Shown in pieces: positions 12,521 through 23,661 of a DNA stretch of 64,000 nt. The translations under genes and the position numbers were made by a program. The stretch covers positions 372,001-436,000 of the forward strand of contig JAQOOI010000072.1 in assembly GCA_028554645.1 (NCBI GenBank), in the 5' to 3' direction. The notes below the pieces were generated by a model. It worked only from the letters and a program-made list of their open reading frames with translations, was not told where the DNA came from and made no database searches. Position 1 is the stretch's first letter; each line of letters begins with the position of its first letter. This DNA comes from Omphalotus guepiniiformis (Eukaryota > Basidiomycota > Agaricomycetes > Agaricales > Omphalotaceae).

Positions 12521-12913
12521 TAGATGTGTGAAAAATATGCTAAACCAATTTAAAATTGATCCAGAATAACAGACAGAAAATTACTGTGAACTTATGCTAA
12601 ACATATGTGAAAGTAATGTTAAATATCTGATGGTAAAATTTATGTTTTGGTTGTTCATATATACTGGCTATATGTTAAACAAATAACAAAGCTATGGTAA
12701 ACAGGATCATTTATGTATATAGTCTGTGTATATGGACACAGTTGTACATTAGGTGAATTCATCTTGCATATCTCATGTGTATACATCCAGGATGCATCTG
12801 CATGGACCTAGTAGATGGACACTGACATCTCTGTATACAGAACATAGGGGTTAATATATACAAACTTGCGTACAGAAGATGTTTCCAAGGTGAGGTATAT
12901 ACAGACAAGGTAT

Positions 12914-13214
12914 ACACCCATATACACTCTGTATACACACTGTATACACTCCCACCTGTATACACCCTGTATACACTCTGTATACACTCTGTATACACTC
13001 TGTATGCACTCTGTATGCACCCTGTATGCACTCTGTATACACTCTGTATGCACCCTGTATACACCCTGTATCCACCCTGTATCCACCCTGTATCCACCCT
13101 GTATACACTCTGTATACATCCTGTATACATGTCATCCTGTATACCTGTATACACCCTGTACATCTGTCACCCTGTATACAGACAGTGTGTATACAGGTGT
13201 ACAGAGTGTATAAT
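12914..13214. repeat. 11-bp minisatellite array (left copy, array 2)
   Basis: Same CACCCTGTATA-type unit as array 1, shorter, at the end of the second duplicated block. Confidence 0.9.
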
Positions 13215-13919
13215 TAAAGTTTTATGATAAATGATTTTTGATATTTGTTCAACATCTGTTCACTGTAAATCACTGTGTTTGATGTTGGAGAAATGAAGGT
13301 ATTGTGTTGATACAATTTACTATAATTTCAACATAATTTTAGTATTAGTAGCAAAAAAATGATGAAAAATTTCCGTATTAATTCAACATATGTTTAGCAT
13401 TTTCTCACAGATTTTATGTTAAATTTCATCCAGTGTATAAAAAATTACATGTTTCTTACAAAAAAAGTGTTTTTTTTTACTTGTATTTAACATCTTGTTT
13501 TAATACATTTATAACTTGGACCTCCTAGAATATTTTATGTTTATAACAACCTCAAAATAATATCTAACCCAGTCCTGCCAGTGGCATGGAGCACAAAAAT
13601 GAGGGGGCAGATGAGGGGCAGAACGAGCCTCGGGCAAGGACGGACCGATTGAACCGGAGGCCAGCCTTAACTGACCACGGAGCGCAAGAGAAACGCTGAC
13701 TAATCAGGCCTCCGGCAATGACAACCGACTTAACCGGAGGCCAGCTTAACTGACCATAAGTGCGCAAAAACGAGGGCCGAAAATGCTGACTAATATACAA
13801 TTATTACATATGCAATTTAAGGTCGCTCCGATCAAAGCGGAGGCCCGCTTAACCGTCAAATTTTTGGCTGGACGGTGCCGCCATAAGAACGAATCCTTCG
13901 TTACACTCCGAATTCGTAA

Positions 13920-14516
13920 CCTGTGACGATTTATCCTAACCTTCTCTCTCGAATCAACTGCGCGGACCCTGATAGAGCCTATGGCGATGACCCTGTAAAG
14001 TTCGCATCTTGGGGCGGATTTGTCGCTCCTGAAGACCGCCAATTTCAAGTCGACTCCAAGGTAAGTAAAGAGGGAATTCTAAATTTAAAAATTCAAAGTT
14101 TTGAATACTTTCTTATCTTGTAGTTCTCAACGATCGTTGAATTCCAAGCGGTCGATTATAAGATGGAGAATTGCCAGCTTCAACTGATTGTACCCTCTAC
14201 GAACTCGAACTCGAATTCGTCTTCAGTAATCACAAGTTCCGAGTCCAGCCAAACCATTATTGAGCTTTGGGTGCTTGATCATCCCGGCTATCGTCTTGAC
14301 ATTGGGACACTTTCTTGGAACACTCGACCTCCCAGGGCGCACTTGATTGACTCGATTGTGTTTCCACTGCATTCCAACTATACGTATACTTTTCATTGCC
14401 CTTTGAACTCGATCCACGCTTTCGAGTTCAGCGCAGGCACTGATAGCTCCTCAGTGGAATGGTCTCAAGATTACGATAGTCCGAATCCAGGTACGAAATT
14501 CAGACTTGTTTTGTAA
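13920..14516 (+). pseudogene. 3' fragment of the gene broken by the Helentron-like insertion
   Basis: The frame resumes as VTIYPNLLSRINCADPDRAY, includes FVAPEDRQFQVDSK, then an intron (14061-14123) and a second exon beginning FSTIVEFQAVDYKMENCQLQ and ending at 14516. The STIVxF...L...C.L segment and the SLSW/LDSI...FxC.LxSIHxFxFxAGT pattern match the paralogue at 54115-55042, whose equivalent exon begins ISTVIQFRTIDWKLESCTLH. Together with 10279-10464 it would form one protein of about 240 residues, probably lumenal or secreted because of the N-terminal hydrophobic anchor. As it stands the gene cannot make its full product unless the 3.45-kb insert is spliced out, which looks unlikely. Confidence 0.7.
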
Positions 14517-14840
14517 TTTATTGATGTCTTAATGAGTCCTGGATTAGCTGTCAGGATGGTACAACATGCTAGTGATTGAGTCGAGACCAAGGTCATCGAG
14601 CAATGAATTGTCAGGAAGGTGGATTCTGTATCAGAATTTTGTAAGGCTTGATATTTTGTGAATGGCGATGTAATATGCTTTTGTGATCTTCTATTGCCAG
14701 ACTTTGGCGAAACAAGAAGGGCAATGTTCGAAACCGCCTGCTAATACATTCATCTCAGCCTCATATATCAGTGTCGCGTCCGCATCATATTCTGATCGTT
14801 CATGCAATGTTTTATTACATCAACCCTGTTCATTCAACCT

Positions 14841-15611
14841 CTAGTCGACTTCAATACCATTAAGTTCGAACCACTCCTTGTTATTCTGATTCACCCACGC
14901 CGTAACCGTCCACCAATCCCGACATTTCCTCGTCTGCCCAATTCGATCCGTCGTAAAATTCCTCTGCATGAAATCGCCATCTTCAAGTGTCATGTCCGCA
15001 TTGCACATGAAAATTTGCCTGAGATACGACATGCAGTGTACCTATGATAGACAACATCAATAGAGAGTTTTTCATGAGTTCGAACGAGGAAGAACGGAAA
15101 AACACACAAAAAACAAAGAGGTGCTGTTGATACTAACGAAATGAAAACTTGGGTTATTGACATGATCAGGTTTATCAAGATCCCTCTGCATAGTGTACAA
15201 ACAATGAAGAGAATGATACGCGCTTGTCACATAGCGAAAGTGGTATGGTCCTAAATGCTGAACTCCAAGTCCAAAAGAGTTGGTATTGAAAAGTGTACCC
15301 CAATTCGCATTGCTGTCCGTATCCCCCAAACCAAACCGCGAAGATTCTTGAAAAGTCATCTCTACGGTCGGAATGTCATCAACGGGCATTTCGAGGGGAT
15401 AGTCTCGGTTGATCCATGCTTTTGAAAGGAGGAGGGAGGACTCGATTCAGGTTTGAATGGTTTCAGATTGTGTAGACTCACAGTATGAGTGAGAACGGTT
15501 GGGTGATACGATGAATAACTTGAAGAGTGTGCCACAGAAGATGATACCGTTGATCAAAGCCACAGTTAGAGGGAGTAATATCCAAGGCGAGCGATTCTGG
15601 CTACTAAGCAT
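14841..15611 (-). CDS. UstYa-like oxidase (DUF3328), copy a
   Basis: Three exons on the minus strand. Exon one starts at 15611 (MLSSQNRSPWILLPLTVALI...) and holds a single membrane anchor. Exon two contains WINRDYPLEMPVDDIPTVEM and ends near SFHF. Exon three begins VHCMSYLRQ and ends at 14841. The two family signatures are present: YHSLHC and HCMSYLRQ..C..D.TLE. DUF3328/UstYa proteins act in fungal RiPP pathways (ustiloxin, asperipin, victorin), oxidising or cyclising peptide side chains. The histidine/cysteine motifs are thought to be catalytic. It is very similar to copy b at 60958-61707 and diverges from the precursor gene at 16210 across about 600 bp, so the two may share a control region. 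Confidence 0.88.
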
Positions 15612-16209
15612 GGGTGTCGTTTGGAATCCGTGATGAGAAACGCCAAAGAGCGAAATACGTCTTCATGTGTAGGTATCGTAGGATAGATGCAAACACTGGC
15701 ATTTCCCGAAAAGAAAACAAGTCAGTCTAGAATCTCAAATCAGAATACGTACTTACTTACTTCCTCCGTCCGAGTCTCTGGTCACTATCAGTGTGAAAAG
15801 AGAAAAGCAGGAGATTCTCTCCCACCAGAAAACCCTTTACGAGTATGACAGATTGATCACTGTGGGTCCACCGGTTCAGCAACTTATAGCAGGAGTGATA
15901 CTGAGTCTATGTAAACACGTACAAGTTGACCATACACAGATTCACCCCGATCATCACGCTTCCATCTTGGATTTAAAACTTGAAGGTCGTATGCTGAAAT
16001 CTCAGAGAGGTGAACGCGGGTCAAAAGTCCATCTACAATCAATTAGGAATTATTCCTACCTTCAGGGTGTTGGGGGGTCTGTAGAGCCGGGTCGTTCGGA
16101 AGGGAAATTGAGAAAACCCCTCTGTATGTATACCTTGGTTTCTTTAAAACTTGGGCCCGGCTCAAGATAAAAGTACACCAACAGATTTGTGCCGACCCCT
16201 CTACTAAGA
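15612..16209. promoter_or_regulatory. Divergent intergenic region between UstYa-like gene and repeat-peptide gene
   Basis: A roughly 600-bp gap between two divergent start codons. A TATA-like AGATAAAAG lies about 42 bases before the precursor ATG. No other conserved site was identified by eye. Shared control of the two genes is inferred from layout only. Confidence 0.4.
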
Positions 16210-16632
16210 ATGTTATCCCGCACACTCCAAGTCCTCCTCATTTCTTTCTTTGCCGGACTTGTCATCGCAGCCCCCTTCAGTAGGTTGTTCGTACGCTTTT
16301 GCTCCAACGCCGATACTTACTTTACTTCTCAAGCCTTGGAAGAGCTGAGTGACGAAGCGGTAGACAATGTTCTCCTCAGCGCGAAACGGTTCAGTATGTT
16401 ATAGATCTTTGCTCTTCAGTGCTTAACCACTTACTCTGCCAACAATTACAAGCCTTGGAAGAGCTGAGTGACGAAGCGGTAGACAATGTCCTCCTCAGCG
16501 CGAAACGGTTCAGTATGTATTGTATATTCAATAAATGGCATTGTGAATAGCCCCCACTTACGAGTCTGATTTTTAGCCCTGGAGGAGTTGAGCGATGAAG
16601 CCGTCGACAATGTCCTTCTCAGCACCAAGTGA
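16210..16632 (+). CDS. Kex2-processed repeat peptide precursor, candidate RiPP/KEP precursor
   Basis: Four exons (16210-16279, 16334-16393, 16453-16512, 16577-16632) encode 81 residues. Exon one is a signal peptide, MLSRTLQVLLISFFAGLVIA, followed by APF. Exons two, three and four each encode one unit of TLEELSDEAVDNVLLSAKRF; the last ends ...LLSTK. All introns are phase 1, so each 60-bp exon is one whole repeat unit. Lys-Arg pairs end the first two units, matching Kex2 cleavage in the late Golgi. Exons two and three differ at one silent base. Exon four differs from exon three by nine synonymous codon changes and one amino-acid change (Ala to Thr), which is strong evidence that the peptide itself is conserved. 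Neighbour of a UstYa-like gene. The core lacks Tyr, Trp and Cys, so if modified, Phe or aliphatic residues would be the sites. It could instead be an unmodified secreted KEP peptide. Confidence 0.8.
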
Positions 16633-17154
16633 AAGTCTGTGAAAGTTTGGCAGGGATACTTGATTATTGATATTGAACTGGGGGCGTATGTCGTCTATGT
16701 AAATTGATGAATTATAATTCTGGTCGTTTCTTCTCGTCTGGCTGGTGCATATAAATTTGATAGTATCTTCCTTATCAAGCGCTTTTATCTCGTTAAAGAG
16801 CAGACTGAGAAAGGCGTCTACATACCTTGTTTTGCACTTCAGGTTCTCCCGATACGCAGAGGCGTCTAACCGCTTCTCTCTGCACAAATTCGACTGCTCT
16901 TCGGAGTCTACACCCTCTAAAATCCATGGCTTTGGCATTTTTTGTTCAACTTGCGGCATCCATCACATGAATTATGATTAATTGATTATCGATGTTCTCA
17001 TGTTGGTTGGTTTTCCCGCCAAATACATATGTTCCTTCTTGATTTCTGACGGCCTTGCCCTCATAGCTTATCTCGTAGGCGCTTCTTGATGGTAGTGAGC
17101 CCCTGGGATGGATCGGGAGAAGAGACCAAGATTATGAGGAGTCCATGTAAGACA
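16633..17154. other. Interval between precursor gene and KDZ island
   Basis: A long minus-strand open frame (16573-16959) overlaps the precursor's last exon in antisense and has no family resemblance; I do not count it as a gene. Nothing else is recognised. Confidence 0.4.
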
Positions 17155-17197
17155 TTTATAATACTCGCTTGATATACAACCTGGCCCTGTTATAAAT
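17155..17197 (+). repeat. Left terminal inverted repeat of KDZ island
   Basis: Begins TTTATAATACTCGCTTGATA and includes CCTGGCCCTGTTATAA at 17180. It pairs in register with 53828-53870. The outermost bases are AT-rich, so the exact first base is uncertain. Confidence 0.6.
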
Positions 17198-18930
17198 ACC
17201 CCACTCATGTAACAGCCCAAGGGGTTTTATAATGCTCCCCCTACTCCCGAGGCATGCCTGCACCCGTCATTATAATACAGAAGTTGGCTTCATTATAATA
17301 CTCATTGAAGATACCTTTGCGCTTCAACACCTCATTATAATAACAGGGTCAGTGAATTATAATGGTTCGTCCTGCTCTCACGCGGGCCTGCCAGTGCGTC
17401 TGTCCATTATAATACAACGGTCAGTCTACCTATTCATTCGTGATTCCCATTATAATTAATGATCCCCTCTCCTCTCAATACATACCAGAATCCGTGGTCC
17501 ATTATAATGCACACCCTCCCGCGCCCTCAACCAGCTCCCTTCGATGCTTATTATAATAAATCGCCGGTCCCTGCGTCTGTCCATTATAATTCAAAGGTCA
17601 GTCTACCTATCCATTCGTGATTCCCATTATAATTAATGACCCCCTCTCCTCTCATATACCAGAATCCGTGGTCCATTAAAATACACACCCTCCCGCGCCC
17701 TCAACCAGCTCCCTTCGATGCTTATTATAATGAATCGCCGGTCCCTGCGTCTGTCCATTATAATTCAAAGGTCAGTCTACCTATCCATTCGTGATTCCTA
17801 TTATAATTAATGATCCCCTCTCCTCTCATATACATACCAGAATCCATGGTCCATTATAATACACACCCTCCCGCGCCCTCAACCAGCTCCCTTTGATGCC
17901 TATTATAATGAATCGCCGGTCCATTACAATACACACTCTCCTGGTGTACTTACCTTCAGCCACCTCCTTGTTTTGCCTATTATGATACACCTGTACCCAC
18001 TGGCAAACAATTATATTGAATCCTCCTGCTCATGAGAAACGCGCGTACCTCTTTTCATCTACCCCCTTTGCGCCTGTCCATTATAATACCTCTCTTTAAA
18101 CGACTTGTATTAGGATCGACGGCCCATTACCATACAACACTCCCGCAACTTCGACCTCCCTATGCCTATTATAATACACCTGCAGAGTGTGCCATACCTC
18201 CGCTCTCTCTTAGCCCCACGACCTCTCCCTCCTGCTCCGATGAGTCATGAGACCTTGTGGTTCAAATTAGCCTTATAATGCATCGTCTGTCCATTTTCAG
18301 CCCCCTACTATCATGAAACACCTTCGGCCCATTCCGCTTGTCCATTATAATACAAAGGTCAGTGGTACCTACCTACTCGTGGCCTCCATTATAATCATTC
18401 CTTCCTCACCATTATGATTCGACATTGCCTTTCTGGTACCTCGCGCTTATCCATTATAATATCAGGGTCCGTCAAGGGTCAGTGGTACGTACCTATTCGT
18501 AGCCCTCATTATAATTATTGCTCCTAACCCCCTAAATCGACTGTCCATTATAATACGAGACTCAATCTACCTACTCGTCGCCCTCGTCGTATTCGCCCTC
18601 ATTTTAATCATTTCTCCTAGTATCCTCCTGGAACCGACTATCCACTATAATACGACACTAGAATCGACCGTTCACTATAATACGACACTAGAATCGACCG
18701 TTCACTACAAATACGACGCTGGAATGAACCGTTTGTTATAATCCTCGGACGCTGTACCTACTCGTGGTTCTCATTATAATCATTTCTCCTAGTAATCTCC
18801 TGGAATCGACTATCCAATATAATATGACACTAGAACCGATCATGTATTATAATTCAACGCTGGCACTTTCTAAGTATGGTTATAATACGCCGGTACGATT
18901 GGCTTATCATAACTCACCCACCGTGCCCCA
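17198..18930. repeat. Left subterminal ATTATAAT repeat field
   Basis: About 28 exact TTATAAT cores by eye over 1.7 kb, mostly as CCATTATAAT or CTATTATAAT followed by ACACCC-type C-rich sequence, plus one-base variants. A block of roughly 180 bp with ACACCCTCCCGCGCCCTCAA recurs three times around 17500-17900. Such fields near transposon ends often serve as transposase binding sites; that role is inferred. No gene seen. Confidence 0.75.
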
Positions 18931-19104
18931 AACCAGCTTACCCTGTCAAGCTCAGAGCCCTCACTCAGATCTTTATAGACAGCAATTCAAATATTGATCT
19001 ATTAGCTATGCTAGGTACTACGAGCAATACAACAACAAACTTGGCAACACCAAAGAATCAACACATGAAAATACTTTAGGCGGTACACGAAGGTGAGCTA
19101 CAAG

Positions 19105-21618
19105 CTAATTCTCCTTACTACCCTGCTGACCTTTCCCCGCCCCCTTTCCTTTTTTGTTGACTTTTTTACCCTTGGTAGCTGCCCTCGCCTTGGCTGCTGT
19201 TCCGGGCGCGTCGAGTCCAGCCTCCTTGGCACGGGATGACAGCCCACGAGAGCGTTTACCAGTTTCACGGGTAGCGTTGAGCGTGGCCTCCGAGTCAGGT
19301 GCCTTGCGCTTGCGTCCTTTCGACTTTTGGGTTGGCGCAGCTGGCTCTGCGCTTGCCAGCGGCGGATCAGAAGGGGGAGGAAGGGGGAGCGTACGATCAG
19401 GGGCTGGCGGAGAGTACGGAGGCGCAGGGGGCACAATGTTACTTCCACCCTGTTCAGAGTTGGGGGTATGGCAGTAGGGTGTAGTACCCGTGGCATTATT
19501 CTGAAGTGTATGGTTGACAAGGGCGTACGTGTTGGGGATACAGGCAGAATTGGACTGAACGAATTGGCCTGGAGGCGTAAAACCAGCAAAAGGATTAGTG
19601 AGGCCCTGGACATCCAACGCAGGTACAGCAGTGGAAGTATGAGTGGGAGAGACGGAATGCTGGCCTGACAAGAAGTTGGAAAAGGGAGCAGTAGAAGGCG
19701 TAGGGGCAGGGAATGAGAGCGCCGGACTGGTGAGGGTCTGGCCAGGAACAGAAGGTTGGGCAGACGAGGTAGGACCAGCAAGTGTCTGATTGTGGGGTGC
19801 AGAGGCAGCAAAAGACTGTGCTGAAGGCACAGAGCCACTCTCTGCCAACGATTCCGTGCCACGAACATTCGAGGTTGGAATCTTGGAGGTTGGAAGAAAA
19901 CTACTGTGATCTTGGTAGCAGGCGTTCATCGATGGGTTATTGTTGAGGTTCATATCGAATGCTACGGATTGTCATGAGAAAGACGCTAGGTTTACGCAAT
20001 AACGGGTACGAACCTGGGTTCCAGTTGCCATTCCATACCTGCATACCCTCAGGCGTAAGACCACCGAATCCGTCGACAGCTTGGCCTTGTATAAGTGCGC
20101 CCCACTCTGTACCCAAGCCCAAAGTATTGAATGGACTTGCATCAGGTGTGTCAACCGAGTTTGTGATGTCCGTCAGTACAGAACGCTGGCCACCGCTTGA
20201 CAAAGAGAGAGCACTTTCTTTCGCAGACGGAGTATTGCCACCGCTTGACGAAGATAGAGCACTTTCTTTCGCAGGAGAAGACAGAGGAGAAGACAGAGTA
20301 TCTCCACTGCTTGACGCAGAGAGAACAGTTTCTTTCGCAGGAGACGACGGAGTTTCGACGGGTAGAGGCTTCACATTTTCGGGCGTTGTTGAAGGTGTTG
20401 ACGTTGACACATGACGCTCAGAAGCTGAAGCTGAATCAGCAGTGGCGGTGCTGTCTCGATCACTGTTGTCGTTTTCCACGATCCGAGCGAGACAGTCTTC
20501 CTGGGCTACCACAACGTAAGTAAGAAATCTCTACTCTGGTGGGTGTGGGTCAACTCACAAAATGTCGCAGCAGCGTAATCAGTGCACATTGCATGCATCG
20601 ACGCGTACCGTTCTCTGTCATGATACTTCATGGGCTGGGCAGCTCTGGAATAGGGTACTGTAGCACTCAAACTTTCAACATCAGTCAGTCTGTGCGTCTT
20701 TCACCGTTATTATCTGGCTCACCTGAACACATCCAGCTCTCCATCAGACCTGGGACCCGCTACACAGACGGTCACATTTGCTCCAAACAACGCTGACAAT
20801 GCATCCGTGAGTGGCCCTACAATTTCGGCTGCCTTATCCCAAGCCCTTGAAGCCCAGTCAGTGAATTGTCGCCATACTAATCAACAAATTTAAGCACTTA
20901 CTCTTTGTAGGAATTTGCATCGCCAGTTGGCCCGTAAGTTCGATTTCTGTAGGCCTGCATCGCTCTCTGGTAAGTGTCCTCCACCTTTTTTGAGAACTCC
21001 TGCTTAAACGTGTCGGTCTGCTGGTTCCATTTTCCCTCCGAAAAATGGTTCAACTTCCGTATACGTTCACTCTGCGGCAGGGTCTTACGGGCCTGTTCCC
21101 AATAAGTGTCGAACTCCTCTCTAATGTGACTCGCGTAATACTCTCGCTGGTAAGCTTGCTGGACAGAGACTTTGCGCGGCTGATCTCTGACAAGCTCACC
21201 CATGATCCCCAGGACCGTTGCCAACTGCGTGGTGTCAGACCTTTTGGCGGCCCAACGATGACGCGCCCAATTACCAATGCGCTAATGAAATGTTGTAAGT
21301 CCTCTGTTGAAACTAAGCGATTGTGGTACTAACCTGGTGCAAAGACTTGAAGAAATCTTTGCGACGATCTTCTTCCGCCGCCTGAAGTTCTTGCGAGGAG
21401 AAACTGCTGATATTTGGAGGGGAGTAATCCTTCTTGTCGTCTGGTTCGTCTTCGGGGGCCAAGTCGTAGCCCCAATTATCGATGAAGGCTCTGGTAGCCT
21501 TGGTATACATGGCGCCTGGATTATCACGAAAGTCTTCTTCCAGGCTCTCCAGCAGCACGAGTTTCACGCCTTTCGGCCACTGGGTTCGACCCCGAGGTTT
21601 GCCAGTTTTTTTGCCCAT
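19105..21618 (-). CDS. Uncharacterised KDZ-island protein with basic, low-complexity C terminus
   Basis: A multi-exon minus-strand gene. Exon one (21618-21334) starts MGKKTGKPRGRTQWPKGVKL and holds the LLESLEEDFRD...AMYTKATRAFIDNWGYDL segment seen in a large family of repeated Agaricomycete proteins of unknown function. Exon two (from 21281) begins RIGNWARHRWAAKRSDTTQL and is helical and charged. Further exons give WRQFTDWASRAWDKAAEI, a Ser-rich stretch with an internal repeat (SSPAKE(S/T)(A/V)LS, about 20200-20350) and a last exon of 282 residues rich in Pro/Ser/Ala ending in Lys-rich, nuclear-localisation-like sequence (KSKGRKRKAP; KGKKVNKKGKG). The basic tail suggests nuclear or DNA-associated action. 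Its placement among transposon genes suggests cargo or an accessory factor. No enzymatic motif is seen. Confidence 0.6.
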
Positions 21619-22003
21619 GACGTTGTTTCAAGCGAGGCGAGAGTGGTGAATAATAATGCGGAAGAGCAAGCGACGGGAGAGAGGCCAATAATAATGCGGG
21701 AGAGCACACAGGGAACGGAGAAGATTCAGTCGTGTTATAATGGGACCCTCTGTCAAGAACAACTTGTGTTCCTTCTGTACTAAAAAGGTACAATTACCTG
21801 TATTCTTTCCCAGACACTGAATACAATTCTCTCCATTCTTTGCCCTGAAAAAAGGCCTTGCCACAAGTTCTGGCATACTTAAACGTTACGCGGCGATTCG
21901 CCTCCTTCAACAACTGTCAAAATTACCCCCATGTCACCCACTGAAGCGTTGAATCCTTCCTTCGGTATCATTTTTTTAATCAGTCGTGATTCTTGTACTA
22001 ATC
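21619..22003. other. Divergent intergenic region within KDZ island
   Basis: Promoter-sized gap between the minus-strand gene at 19105-21618 and the plus-strand gene at 22004. It has two copies of AATAATAATGCGG and one TTATAATGGG, the same core motif that fills the element's ends. Confidence 0.45.
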
Positions 22004-22635
22004 ATGTTTCAGCCAGCTTGCGTATTACGCCAGAGACTGCGGATACCACTTACTACGTGGTTTTCAAAGGCAGTTGCCCGGGTATCTACACGGATCTGTG
22101 AGTGCATAACTTGGCCAGTCCAACTGCTCACCTCAAGTGTCGTTGTAGGTGTACCGTCCTTGCCACCATCGACGGCCAGGATGGTGCACACATTGCATCC
22201 TTTACAGACTGGCACGCAGCTCTGCAAGCGTGGCGGCGAGCAATCACTCAAAATGGTCTGGAAGCTATGAAATTGCCAGTGCGGGTGACTTGGGTAGTTA
22301 TCCGTGGCCGTGTTCCCGGCATCTATCACAATTGGTAGGTCTTACTTATTCGGGGTCCTAACCTGACCTCTGATCACCGTTTCCTTCTTCTGCCCAGGAA
22401 CGACGCTCATCGTCAAGTCCACGGACTCCGTCAGCGAAACGTTTATTACCGTGTTTTGTCCACCCGGCAGTTGGCGGAGAAAGCCTGGTTGCAGGCTAAA
22501 CGTAATGGTGCCATTTTCGAATTGTCTGGTGATACCTCAGAGACGGAGATTGACTTGGAACTCTGCCGTTCCTGTATCGACCTTGATGAGATGGAAGAGG
22601 AGCAAAGTTTCGAAGAAGACATTGTAGACCCGTAA
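22004..22635 (+). CDS. Protein with RNase H1 N-terminal (viroplasmin-like) domain, copy 1
   Basis: Three exons from ATG 22004 to TAA 22635, about 175 residues. The second and third exons join to read VTWVVIRGRVPGIYHNW then NDAHRQVHGLRQRNVYYRVL, which fits the small domain at the N terminus of eukaryotic RNase H1 and in caulimovirus viroplasmin (xYVVxxGRxPGIYxxWxxAxxQVxGxxxxxYxxF). That fold binds RNA-DNA or double-stranded RNA. No catalytic RNase H domain follows; the protein ends with an acidic tail (ETEIDLELCRSC...EEDIVDP). Stand-alone copies are frequent near basidiomycete transposons. The role may be nucleic-acid binding during transposition, which is inference. A second copy lies at 44037-44566. 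Confidence 0.6.
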
Positions 22636-22935
22636 ATACTGAATTACGCTATTTCAATACTTACGCTATTTCAATACACAGACGCCTGTTTCCATGTCGG
22701 TGTCGGCCACTTGAATAAGCTTCATGATCAGGTGTAGTTCGACGCCGGAACCAATGTCGGCCATTTCAATGTATGTGGGCTGTTCTACACCTCACTTTTG
22801 AGGTTGTTTTATGGCAACTACGCGGGACAAGATACTCGGTCTATTTTGCTGCTACATACAATTTTAGGGAGGAACTACCCAGTACTTGCTACGTATTTCT
22901 AGTTTGTTTTGATGTAACATCATTTTATGTCTCCC
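22636..22935. other. Short gap in KDZ island
   Basis: No coding exon supported; it separates two convergent genes. Confidence 0.4.
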
Positions 22936-23661
22936 TCAAAGTAATTGATTGGGGGAATTTGGAGCAAGAACAGTGGCGGAAGTGCTCGAATATATGCTAG
23001 AGTTCCTGGAACTCGGGCTTGAGGCTGTAGACTGGAGGTCCCATACCCACACGGTAGGTGGTGTGGCGTTCAAGTACAACGGGGAACCATCGGAGCCACA
23101 AGGACGCGGGCTCCAGTAGGACGACCTGTCAGAAAGCACGGAGAGGGTGGTAGTTGGGGAACGAGCGCGATGTTGCCAGCTGGGTGTGTCAAAGAGAGGC
23201 TGGAAATTAAGGTGGTTGGGTGAATGTGTCCCTTTGTTACTCGCCTGGGAGGTAGCAGGCAGGTGCAAGGATTGAGGTTGAACCTTCAGGCAAGGAGAGG
23301 CATTGGGAAGAAAGGCCGGCAAGCTCAGGGCACTAGACTTGCGAATGGGGGAAGATGGAGGGGTTGAAGGGAACAAACTACGTTTAAATTTCTTGAGCCC
23401 ACCAAAATTCCAGGTCCTCCAGTCGTAAAACATGAGAATGCTCTATCAGAAACCATCAATGACTGCTGTTAGGTTTCAAAAAGAGGAGCGTACCCGAATG
23501 ACTTTGCCCTTATACTTCCGCCGCCTTGTATAGCCCCAGAATCCCCAGTACTTCGGCGCCCACCTTTGAAACCATTTGACTAGCATTTTGTCTATGAAAC
23601 GCCAGAAGTGAATGTCCTGCAGGTCTGTACGATTGTCTCGACGGGTAACATACCCGGGCAA
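22936..23661 (-). CDS. Uncharacterised KDZ-island protein
   Basis: Two exons can be joined on the minus strand. The upstream one reads RPQKRFLLAHLPGYVTRRDN, then WFQRWAPKYWGFWGYTRRRK, and the downstream one, after an intron near 23440-23495, reads SILMFYDWRTWNFGGLKK and a Ser/Pro-rich tail ending at 22936. The first part is basic and aromatic, with WxxF and WxW clusters. The start codon is unresolved: an upstream exon with an ATG may exist near 23755. I recognise no domain. Position between two other island genes and shared strand bias suggest it is element cargo. Confidence 0.45.

Larger units (their letters stand above)
10465..13917 (-). mobile_element. Helentron-like non-autonomous element (HINE-like), left copy
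   Basis: It is the inverted counterpart of 49150-53393; the two agree closely outside their minisatellites. Read on the minus strand it begins ACGAATTC at 13917 and ends CCAAG at 10465, with TT on both outer sides. Eight bases of the 5' end are repeated inverted near the 3' end (10503-10510). An 8-bp-stem hairpin, CCTGCATC/GATGCAGG, lies at 10478-10497. Asymmetric subterminal inverted repeats, a 3' hairpin, insertion at T|T and internal tandem repeats are the hallmarks described for Helentrons and their non-autonomous derivatives. No Rep/helicase gene is present, so mobilisation would need a partner elsewhere. Internally there is a duplicated block of about 1.28 kb, each half ending in an 11-bp minisatellite. 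The insertion breaks the gene starting at 10279. Confidence 0.65.

Noticed and set aside
11499..13214. CRISPR-like array
   Set aside because: Units are contiguous with no unique spacers, and the genome is eukaryotic.
13564..14048. Open frames near the inner edge of the left Helentron-like copy
   Set aside because: They cross the element boundary and reappear, reversed, in the other copy; no supported protein.
16573..16959. 128-residue minus-strand open frame
   Set aside because: It is antisense to the last exon of the peptide precursor, and its end is just the reverse of that repeat; no family resemblance.
17143..17154. An 8-bp target duplication at the KDZ island ends
   Set aside because: Flanks GTAAGACA (left) and ACGCCTAC (right) do not match; the boundary may be off by some bases or the duplication decayed.
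17198..18930. ATTATAAT field as a promoter cluster or telomere-related repeat
   Set aside because: Spacing is irregular, no gene follows each motif, and the field is mirrored at the other end of the island, which fits transposon subterminal repeats better.
20197..20523. Plus-strand open frame opposite the Ser-rich exon
   Set aside because: Shadow of the SPAKE-type repeat in the minus-strand gene.
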